From Kalaharituber pfeilii (taxonomy: Eukaryota; Ascomycota; Pezizomycetes; Pezizales; Pezizaceae): a DNA stretch of 64,000 nucleotides. Made by a program: the position numbers and the translations under genes. This document shows positions 44,315-53,365 of this stretch, piece after piece; within the stretch, counting starts at the first letter, position 1, and every line of letters begins with the position of its first letter. Location: contig WHUZ01000022.1 in NCBI GenBank assembly GCA_015179045.1, positions 1 to 64,000 on the forward strand. The letters run 5' to 3'. The notes under the pieces are model-generated. The model had not been told where the DNA came from. It made no database searches and saw only the letters and a list, made by a program, of their open reading frames with translations.

Positions 44315-44985
44315 ACACGGTATAGAAGAACTAGATTAAATATGAGAGTTGAGTCAACAATAGCAAATAATCAACCAATATTACCTCTTGCCTTTATATC
44401 CTCTATACGATGGTGGTGTGATCTAGATTTAGGGCAAATGAATCAAGAATGTTCATTTTGCAAAGCATTGCACTGGAAGGATGAGCGAAAATGGACACCA
44501 CGACAACGAGGCATTGCAATTGGCCGTATCTATCACTGCAATCCTTTTATGGGTGAAAAGTACTATTTACGCCTATTATTAACTGTTGTGCGAGGTGCAA
44601 AAAGCTTTGAGGAATTACGCACTGTCCGTAATATTCAATATCCAACCTTTCGAGAGGCCTGTCAGGCATTAGGACTTCTGGGGGATGATAATGAATGGGT
44701 GGAATGTTTTACAGAGGCATCTCTATTTGGAAACGGAGGACCGTTACGTACATTATTTGCAACAGCTCTTCTTTATGGGAATGTTACAGATCCAAAAGCT
44801 CTCTGGGACCGTTTTTGCAACCATATCTGTGATGATTTGATGTTTTTTCTAAGCGAAAACTCGCATCTACTTCCTCCAGATCTACAAGACTCTTTTCACT
44901 TAGATTATGGTCTATATCTGATCAATCAGATGTTGCTACAGCAAGGACGCTGTTTAACAAATTTCCAAATACCACTTCCGGTTCT

Positions 44986-45392
44986 TGTTACGGAGTCTAC
45001 GATGATGTAGCTAAAATGAGGGTGTAACTTAGGACAACGCTTGAAGCTTGACCATCTCTCGAAGGCAGAAGGCCCTCCTTATATAGCCAGCTCCCTGCGC
45101 ATGCCCTCTGTATGTTCTATTGCTTATGCTATCTATGCTTAACAATCGATATCGATGCTTAACAATCAATAACAATGTCTGAGGCTGTGCACAACAAGCC
45201 TACGCGTACTCTTGCCACTCAGTGGCGCAACTCACTCAACCATGTGCTCCGCTTGTGATACGCTTCCGTGACCCGACCTGTCAATTGTATTGGCCTGCTG
45301 TAGCTATCGGTTGATCAGGCCGAATGGTCACTAGCAGCCTTACGGGTCAACTCAGGTGGATATCCCCAGCATCTCTGGGTAGGCCCGTGACA
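44986..45392. repeat. Solo LTR (407 bp) in the Helitron helicase
   Basis: It starts TGTTACGGAGTC and ends GGCCCGTGACA. GTTCT flanks it at 44981-44985 and 45393-45397. Taking out 412 bp joins the helicase frame exactly (IPLPVL-QWNTFSE). Confidence 0.92.
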
Positions 45393-46009
45393 GTTCTGCA
45401 ATGGAATACATTCAGTGAAAATTCCATACTTGCAGATGAATTACAGTATAATACAGAGCAAGAGGCAACATTATATGAGCAACGGTATGAAATGCTAAAT
45501 TCTGACCAGAAACATGCATTTGATACAATTATATATGCAATAGAGAATGGTTTTCCTGCCCATTTTTTCTTACAGGGACCTGTAGGGACCGGAAAAACAT
45601 TTCTCTATAATGTACTATGCAACTACCTCCGTTCTAAGGGTAAAATAGTACTTTGCGTGGCTTCATCTGGAATTGCAGCTCAATTACTTCCTGGCGGACA
45701 TACTTCACATTCCCGGTTCAAAATTCCGTTAGTGTTAAACGAGTTTTCAACATGCTCCATCAAGCGCGATTCTCCTTTAGCAGCATTATTGAGAGAAACA
45801 AGCCTTATTATTTGGGATGAGGTACCTATGCAGAATAAACGCTGCTTTGAAGCAGTTTCTCGAACACTTAATGATATTTGTGGTACTTCTGATAATGCTT
45901 TATTCAGAAATATTCCAATTATTACTGGTGGGGATTTTGCGCAAATTTTACCAGTGGTTCCGAAGGGTAATAGGGCCGCAATTGTTAATGCATGTCTTCA
46001 ACGTTCCGT

Positions 46010-46389
46010 TGTGGTGGTAACCACGGTACCGATGGAAAGAATAAGGCCATACGCGGGCCGGAGCGGTACTCATCGGTAGGGCCACATGATGACATATGGG
46101 AAGAGAATTATGATTAAGAAGCGAGATATGTATGTATAGGCTCAGTTGGAAGGCGAAGGTGGTCTATAAATTGGATGTAGATAGGACTGTGGAAGCAAGG
46201 AAGCAACATACATGGAGCAAGATACACGGAGATATACAGACATGGACAGATATGGACACGCACAGACAAGACAATTGAAGACTCTTTTCTTGACATTTGA
46301 TTATTGAGACCGCCCTTGAGGCTTCGTTCCGCCAGCTCTAGATACCGGTACCCGTGCGAAACAGTGGATGCTGTTGAGCCGTCATCACA
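46010..46389. repeat. Second solo LTR (380 bp) in the Helitron helicase
   Basis: It starts TGTGGTGGTAACC and ends GTCATCACA. CCGT flanks it at 46006-46009 and 46390-46393. Removal restores CLQRSVLWPHF across the junction. Confidence 0.88.
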
Positions 46390-47639
46390 CCGTTTTATGG
46401 CCGCATTTTCAACAACTCTTCTTAACTAAGAATATGCGAGTCTGTGAAGGTACAAATAATGCAGAATTCAGTTCTTGGTTAGGTCAACTATCCTATAATC
46501 CTGAATTGCGAGGTCACATTTCGTTACCTTCATCTATTGAGGCTGAACGGTCAATTTCGAAGTTTTGCAACCATGTATTTCCGAAAAACCTTTTGGACAG
46601 TGCACCTTTAGACCTTAACACCTTCAATGGACGAGCAATCCTGACTTTACGGAATGATACAGTCACCGAATTTAATGAACTTCTTATTCAACATATACCA
46701 GGTGATATGCGGACCTACTTTGCAGTTGACAACATTGATCAAAGTGAAACGGACATCGATACATATCCTGCAGAATATTTATAGACGTTAAATCTAGCTG
46801 GATTACCTCCATCCCAACTAAATCTCAAAGTTGGTGCACCAATAATTCTATTACGGAATCTAGATCCTAAGCAGGGCCCATGTAACGGAACTCGCATGAC
46901 TATTACTCAACTCGGACATCGTTGTATCGAAGCGCAAATCCTTAATGGTGACTTTACAGGTCAACGTCGCCTATTACCTCGCATCAAACTCTCAACAACA
47001 GAAGGAGAACTTCCATTTATACTGATGCGAAAGCAATTTCCTATCCGTTTATGTTTTGCAATGACAGTTAATAAGGCGCAAGGGCAGTCATTAGATGTTG
47101 TTGGAGTAGATTTACGTATGCCTGCATTTACACATGGCCAGTTTTATGTTGCAATGTCTCGCATTACAGATGTAAATAATTTGATGGTTTGATGGTCTGA
47201 AAACGGACCCATGGTTACAGAAAATATTGTATATCCTGAAGTATTACTACAACCATAGCTAAATAAATAATGTAATACCCCTTTAACAGCAACCTTACAG
47301 CATAGCGCGTCACTGCAACGGCTCGCTCAAGCCTCGCAGAACCCACACCACCCTCGCGGTCGCGAGGTGGCTACATGCTAGTATCAACGTACTGAGTGAA
47401 ATGTTCACATACTCCTGAACCTCAACATACCCCTGAACCTTCGTCATAAGGCACATATTAATGTGGAATATGCCAAACGCCCGACAATACCTATATCAAG
47501 AGTTTCCATCACATTTCGTATGGAATCAACCTTCACGGAAATAGACACCACGACAATGAGGAGTTGCAATTGGCCGTATCTATCACTGCAATCCCTTTAT
47601 GTGAAATGTTCACATTCTCCAGAACCTCAACATACTCGG

Positions 47640-49540
47640 CATAAGATACAGAAGAATGAGCCAAATTTTATAGGTATGATATATCTCTCTCACTATTAGG
47701 AGATGAAGCATAACGAGTTCAATTTGACAGGTACAGCAGCAGCTTTCCATAGCACAATAGTAACAGAGTGAGCTGAATTTAACAGGTATAAGAGTACAAT
47801 TTGACTGGTATTGGATGGCACGAGATGCAGCTGAACAAGTCAAATTTGACAGGTATGGTAGGTCCATTTCACCTCGCGAGATACAGCAAAATGAGCTGAA
47901 TTTGATAGGCACTTTGACAGGAACGACAGCTCCTCAATGGTGTGAGGTGCAGCAGAACGAGTCAAATTTGACAGGTATGGTAGGTCCATTTCACCCCGCG
48001 AGATGCCGCAAAATGAGCCAAATTTGACAGGCACTTTGACAGGCATGACAGCTCCTCAATTTGACAGGCACGACAGCTCCTCAATAGTGCGACATGCAGC
48101 AGAACGAGTCAAATGTGATAGGTATGGTAGGTCTATTTTACCTCGCAAGATGCAGCAAAATGAACCGAATTTTACAGGAACTTTACAGGTATGATAGCTC
48201 CTCAATGGTGAGATGCAGCAGAATGAGCCGAATTTAATAGGTATAACAGTCTCCCTCAATGGCGTAAGATGTGGTCAAGTTGACAGATATGACCTTGACA
48301 GGGAAAAATGAGGCAGAATAAGCCCAATTTAACAGGTATGACAGCTTTCTCTCAATGGCGCGAGATGTGGCCGAATGAGCTCAAGTTGACAAGTATTACA
48401 GGACTCTTTCCATAGCGTAAGAGCAGCAGAATGAGCTGAATTTGACAGGTATAGTAGGTCTCTCTTGCCCTGCCATGGCGAGCAGCTGCAAGCGGAGTTA
48501 CGGGAAATTAAAAAAAAAAAAAAAAAAAAAAAAAGAGTCGGTCTCTCTTGATAGCACGAGATGCAGCAAAATGAACTCAATTGCACCGGTGTGTAAGTCT
48601 CCCTTGACAATACAAGATACAGTAGAATAAACTAACTTTAACAAGTATATAGGTATGGCAAGACTCTTCTATGGCACGAGATACAAAAGAATGAGCCAAA
48701 TTTCATAAGTATGGCACACCTCTCTTACCAGCGTGAGATGTAGTAAACAAACTCAATTTGATAGGTATAGTAGTACCTTTCCATAGGAGAGTAGCAGAGT
48801 GAGCCAAATTTGACAGGTATAATAGGACTCTTTCCGCATTGTGAGATATAGTAGAATGAGCACAATTTGATAGTTATTCAATAGCACAAGATGCAGCAGA
48901 ACGAGAGTCGAATTTGACAGATATGGCAGGTCTATTTGAGCCTGGGAGATGCAGCAGAATAAGCCGAATTTGACAGGGATTGGTAGATCTCTCTTGCTAA
49001 CATGAGATACAGCAGGGCGAGCACAAATTGACAGGCATGACAGCTCCTCAATAATGTGAGATGCAGCAGAATGAGCCGAATTCAATAGGAATGGCAGTCT
49101 CTCTCGATGGTGTGAGATGAGGCAGAATGAGCTCAATTTAACAGGGTATGACAGCTTCCTTTTGATGGCATGAGATGAGGCAGAATGAGCTCAAGTTGAC
49201 AAGTATCACCGGACTCTTTCCACAGTGAGAACAGCAGAATGAGCCAAATTTGACAGGTACGGCAGGACTCACCTGGCAATGTGGAACATGGTAAAATGAG
49301 CTCAATTCACAGTTAAGGCTGGCCCCTTTCTATGGTGCAAAGTGAGGCAGTATGGCTCAATTTGACAGATACAACAAGACCTGCTTTGATGGTGCGAGAT
49401 ATGCCAAAATGCGCCCAATTTACAATTTTACAGGAATGGCAGATTACTCTCGATGGTGTGAGATGGGGCAAATGAGAATGCGCTGGACTGGTACAGCATG
49501 GCGGGGTGATAAAGGGGCACCTGCCAAAAGTTACAATCAT
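47640..49540 (+). repeat. Satellite array in Helitron 3
   Basis: It has the same unit family as 41758-43300. From about 48230 on, the order of variant units matches Helitron 1 from about 42050, showing a shared ancestor rather than independent expansion. Confidence 0.85.
48467..48536 (+). mobile_element. Family A-like tail-only retroposon in Helitron 3
   Basis: GCCCTGCCATGGCGAGCAGC...GGGAAATT plus poly(A). The flanks are GTAGGTCTCTCTT (48454-48466) and GTCGGTCTCTCTT (48537-48549). It is the orthologous insertion to 42282-42350. Confidence 0.9.
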
Positions 49541-50396
49541 CAGCTACTACAGTACCTACTGACTCCGGCTCCATTCCCCACCCTTTAGTATTTACTGTTT
49601 TTTAAATCGCAAGCACTCTATAGATAGCGATAGCTATGTCTACTCTTCATCATCACCTCAGCCTTCAATTCTTCCACTTTCTTATATCCTCTTGCCATCA
49701 TTCCAGCTGTATTAGTTATATCTTTTTAATTACCTTACACCTATTAATATTCTCACTTGAATAGCATTTATATGTGGGTCTAGAGGGCGGATAAGGAAGC
49801 TGGGTACACCTAAAAGGGCATATGCTGGACATCTGAGCAATATCATTGTGGGTAGATATTAACCGGAATTTAGGTAGAGTTTATGGGCTGTAACGAGGGT
49901 TTCGCTATCCATAAGTTCTACAATTATTAGCATTATACTCCACAAAATATATAAAATTAACCTTCTGAAGCTACATTTGGTACTAGAGCTCCCTGGGAGC
50001 AGGAGTAGGATTGCATGATATTATAAATAACAATGAGAATATACTGATATGAATAAATGCAAAGAAACGACATTGTACGGTCATGGAACTGGTAAAGAGT
50101 GTACAGTCACTTGACGCCGACTTTATGGTTCCCTTATCCACTACCGCTACACCTACACTCACCCTCGCGGTCGCGAGGTGGCCACATGCTAGTAATATAG
50201 TATTAGTTGATCATCCGAAACTTGAACAGGGGAAAAATCTCAGTGGCGTCATGAAAACAGGGGAAAAAAAAGGTTTTCTCTTTGATCTACCTACCCCACA
50301 ATGTTGGTACCTGTGTCACAGTGTCATGGCGTAAAGTTTATCGCCTGATGAGGTCCGGGAGCGGCAGGCAGAATCTGCCTGTCCGGAGAGGTTCCG

Positions 50397-50734
50397 CGCC
50401 TTCTCCTCCCTCATGCTCCCGTCTGTGTATACTGGAACCCACCCCTCATCCGTAACATCATCTATATGTCTCTCCCACTCCCCCCCCTCCGCATCCCGGT
50501 GCAACGTCTGTATGACTGCCATTTCTCCAACTCCCTCAGCTTCTTCTCTCTTGGAGCCCCATGAGCATACTCGTGCCATGCCCACGCCCCCCAGGTCGCG
50601 ATGTTGCGTGCGATGCCTGTATATAGCTGTCTCCGTTTTGCCGGTGCCATTCGAGTGAGGCGTGCCGCTGTGGCCCATGCTGCCTTCCCTAGGCTCAGCC
50701 GGTGGGTGTGATGCTCATTGAACTTCATCTCCCA
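50397..50734 (-). mobile_element. Family B LINE in the copia LTR, 5' part
   Basis: The minus strand starts WEMKFNEHHTHRLSLGKAAW (end of RT), then RNIATWGAWAWHEYAHGAPR. In another frame it has VYTDGSMREEKA, the start of RNase H. The 5' truncation point at 50734 abuts the TSD CTCAGTTGGAT (50735-50745). It pairs with 37284-37817. Confidence 0.88.
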
Positions 50735-50745
50735 CTCAGTTGGAT

Positions 50746-50916
50746 TATATTTCCTTTTCTGTTATGGTTTTGAAGTCACGTTATATCTCACTTTCTGTGT
50801 ATATAAGCTGGGCAATTCTGCCACTTCTTAATAGATCAGACTCAACGAGCTTGCCTTTCATTCCCTTCGTGAATACAAGCATTTACAGTACCAAAAAGAC
50901 TCCGCTTATTTTGATA
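50746..50916 (+). repeat. Copia 5' LTR, second half
   Basis: It matches 60389-60557 with small differences, including four extra bases near 50888. It contains a TATATAA box at 50800-50806 and ends TTTTGATA. Confidence 0.92.
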
Positions 50917-50934
50917 GGTTATGAGCCCGGCTTG
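50917..50934 (+). promoter_or_regulatory. Copia primer-binding site
   Basis: GGTTATGAGCCCGGCTTG directly after the LTR resembles the half-tRNA initiator-methionine primer site used by copia elements. Confidence 0.7.
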
Positions 50935-51159
50935 ACGCCGTTTCTCGAATTACTGTTCCTACACCCTTCAAAAGCAACTCTTTTTCGGTCCCTTACATAG
51001 TCTCCTCCACTTACCGCAAAAGTGGCAGAATCAATTGCTCCACCCTCCTCTTCCGCTACAGGCTCTAGCTCCTCTACCTTTCAACCGAAAGATTCGAAGA
51101 AACCATCTTCCAACATGAGCGACGACTGCAACTAGCAACTACTCATACCGCATCTTCTC

Positions 51160-52085
51160 CTTCACCAAACTAGATCCTTCCAACCCAAACTATCAATCGT
51201 GGACCTCACGTGCGAAAGTGCACCTTAAAGGTGCTCAGGTATGGGAGATAGTATCTGGCGAAGAAAAGAAACCGAGTGATGTGGACGAAGCCAAAGTATG
51301 GAGCAAAAAATCGGCCTTCGTGAACTCATTACTCTCGCAGATGATCGATGATGATCTTGTCTATTTGGTCTCCGAAACAGATGATGCTCACAAAGCCTGG
51401 AAAGCTATAGAAGAGCGATTCGACCGCAAAAATGTCACATCTAATCTCTCTTTCCTCCTAGCAGTTCTTAACGCCCACAAAGAAGAATCCACGACCATGA
51501 TCGACCATATACAGCAATACGAAACGCTTTGGCAAAGATTCAATGCTCGGGTCGCTTCAGCGGACGCTTCCTCGAAAAAGTACCTTCAAGGCCTCAAAAC
51601 TGCATGGGAAGACTCTGTCTTCAAAAGTGTCTTGCTTATCAACTCTCTTCCTCCGTCACAACAGCAACTAAAAGAAACTCTACTCGCAGTCGCCGAATCC
51701 TCAGAATATGCGGATATTCGACAACGCCTGTTAGATGCCGTCTCCTCTACCTCTACAGCTGTTGCTGCGTTCCCTGCGGCTACAACTCCCTCCAAGCCTG
51801 CAACTACCACCACCACCACGGCCTCAAAAGGCAAGAAGAAGAGAAACAACAAGAAGAAACAACCCTCAACTCCGGCTGGCAAAAATGAATGTTCCTGGTG
51901 TAAAAGCAGGGGACTTACTTTTGTCGGACACATCCATACGACCTGTGACGTACTCAAGCAGTACAACCAGTCTCTTTCCGCACTTAAGGCTGGTACTCCT
52001 CGTCCGGGTTTTGCGGGTCTTGCCTCCTCCTCCTCCTCCTCTACTGCTGTTGTTCCGTTCTCCTCCTCCTCCTCAACAACTGATA
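51160..52085 (+). pseudogene. Copia Gag
   Basis: The frame reads KLDPSNPNYQSWTSRAKVHL...DAHKAWKAIEERFDRKN...HIQQYETLWQRF, the Gag polypeptide pattern of copia elements. A Ser/Thr/Lys-rich part and a CCHC-like CSWCKSRGLTFVGHIHTTC follow. I could not place the start codon; the nearest ATG (51115) is out of frame. At 52085 a LINE 3' end interrupts the frame, which continues at 52327. Gag would form the virus-like particle. Confidence 0.82.
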
Positions 52086-52313
52086 AACCGCAAGAGGAGC
52101 AGACGTGATAAGACAGTTAGATAAGGACACAAACATGGCGGAAATATTGGAATGGGCGGGGGAGGAATAGGACGGTTCAATTTTCTTTACTCTTTCATTA
52201 TCGATTTTTCTTTACTCTTTCATTATCATTTTTCCATCATACCACTGTAACTAAACATCGCCATAGCCCATAGGGCGGCATGCGATTAATGAAATAAAAA
52301 AAAAAAAAAAAAA
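52086..52313 (+). mobile_element. Family B LINE 3' end in copia Gag-Pro
   Basis: TCAACAACTGATA flanks it at 52073-52085 and 52314-52326. It encodes only the last residues of ORF2 (NMAEILEWAGEE), followed by the CATCGCCATAGCCCATAGGG tail and poly(A). Confidence 0.92.
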
Positions 52314-52574
52314 TCAACAACTGATATCTTTCCCATCTCATTCTCTCCGGACCAAGGTACTGGTAGAGCAATGATAGCAACAGCCCTTCCTATTGTCGGG
52401 ACAGCTCTCAAAGCAGAGGGAACAGATACATACGAGGTATGGCTCCTTGATACCGGCGCATCTCATCACATCACCGCTAACTACTGTGTTTCACCACATC
52501 TCGACGCACACCACAATTCGACGCACTTTCCCACCAAAACTAGCCACGCAGAAGAGCGTGTACCTCAACCACTA
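52314..52574 (+). pseudogene. Copia protease segment
   Basis: The continued frame reads TDIFPISFSPDQGTGRAMI..., then EVWLLDTGASHHITANY. DTGA is the aspartic protease active-site motif that cleaves the polyprotein. It ends where an unidentified insert begins (PQPLE). Confidence 0.82.
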
Positions 52575-53365
52575 GAGCAGAATTTTGTAAGCGCTATTTA
52601 GAGACACTAAATAAATACTTGTTCTTCATGTTTAGCACCTCTGCCTGCTCAAAGCAAGCATTCTCAAGGAATTATGGCACCATGAAATTTGTAACAATGC
52701 CTTGGCATCTATTTGTATGGGATTCTCATACAATATTTCAGCGGACTGAACATACTATTCTTTGTTAGCACTATCACACCAATGTCAATTGTCTTGTGAT
52801 CAAAGGGCCCCCCCTAGTTGTAGATTGATTCACTTGATTTTATTCAGTCCATTTTAATATATTGCATAGTTGGCATGCTGATATATATTTTCAGGTGCTC
52901 TTCCGATACTATTCATATGCAATATTTCTATGGGAATGAAAATATTTTGAACAGCTCAACAATTACTTCAAGGATTATGTTGATGCCATTCATGTATATC
53001 TCCATAGTGATAGGTTATCCAAATGAAATGTTTAAATATTTTTATTGAATTAATTGCAAGTGCAGTGGGTAGATTTCCATATCTGCAATTTTACTGCAAA
53101 AATATATGCCAAGACTTATGTGAAAATGTGCAGAGATATAATTCATTTACAACTACCTATTTTTAAAAGTAGAGATGCAGGATCTGAAGAATGATGCTTG
53201 CTTTAAGCCTCCTGAAAGGCGCATGGAAAAGTAGGTTCTGTGCGTGGGGATATACAGGTTCTCATTCGCTCAGTTTTGGTGGGAAAGTGCGTCGAATTGT
53301 GGTGTGCGTCGAATTGTGGTGTGCGTCGAGATGTGGTGAAACACAGTACCACTACCTAGAGAATC
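52575..53365. mobile_element. Unidentified AT-rich insert in copia pol
   Basis: The copia protein runs PQPLE before it and NPVLNRTPIRV after it, so roughly 0.8 kb has been inserted. CTAGAG occurs on both sides (52574-52579 and about 53359-53364) and may be the duplication. The interior is AT-rich with no frame. I could not recognise its ends. Confidence 0.6.

Larger units (their letters stand above)
44342..47258 (+). pseudogene. Helitron Pif1-like helicase, without Rep domain
   Basis: Segments are 44342-44985, 45393-46009 and 46390-47258; both gaps are solo LTRs whose removal keeps the frame. It starts with a Cys-rich lead (QECSFCKALHWKDER). Then, directly, comes the region that normally follows Rep (KWTPRQRGIAIGRIYHC, YYLRLLLTVVRGAKSFEELR). 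The helicase has Walker A GPVGTGKT (45576-45599), Walker B IIWDEVPM, ITGGDFAQILPV and the C-terminal FAMTVNKAQGQSLDVVGVDL. Stops lie at 46782-46784 (TAG) and 47190-47192 (TGA). Such proteins unwind DNA for rolling-circle transposition. This one lacks the nicking domain and is dead. Confidence 0.88.
44025..47381 (+). mobile_element. Helitron 2 (helicase-bearing, Rep deleted)
   Basis: It starts TCAACGTACTGATTGAAATG two bases after the end of Helitron 1 and ends CTAG (47378-47381) before a T. The 3' hairpin is CCTCGCG-GT-CGCGAGG at 47352-47367. It carries a zinc-ribbon frame and a Pif1-type helicase pseudogene and is interrupted by two solo LTRs. The HUH replication-initiator domain is absent. 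Confidence 0.9.
47384..50192 (+). mobile_element. Helitron 3 (non-autonomous, satellite-filled)
   Basis: It starts TCAACGTACTGAGTGAAATG two bases after Helitron 2 and ends CTAG (50189-50192) before a T, with the same 3' hairpin (50163-50178). A short protein relic at about 47460-47605 reads LYQEFPSHFVWNQPSRK, then TPRQ and GVAIGRIYHCNPFM with two stops. The rest is the satellite and the 0.7 kb block shared with Helitron 1. Confidence 0.88.
37818..50396. mobile_element. 12.6 kb element with about 200-bp inverted ends
   Basis: CGGAACCTCTCCGGACAGGC at 37818 is mirrored at 50396. The inverted match runs about 100 bp (through GACACAGGTACCAACATTGT) and then continues in a separated block (39073-39127 against about 50200-50265: CCCCTGTTCAAGTTTCGGAT). 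A near-palindrome CAGGCAGATTCTGCCTG lies near each end. Inside are LINE tails, a solo LTR, an ORF1 frame and three Helitrons, but no transposase. No direct duplication is visible outside the ends, and the LINE around it has lost about 400 bp. Its mode of origin is therefore unsettled. Confidence 0.65.

Noticed and set aside
41758..49540. Regular repeats between Helitron ends considered as a CRISPR array
   Set aside because: Units are diverged, without constant repeats and spacers, and the context is eukaryotic transposons.
37818..50396. Considered as a Starship giant element
   Set aside because: No tyrosine-recombinase captain frame was seen, and Starships do not have 200-bp inverted ends.
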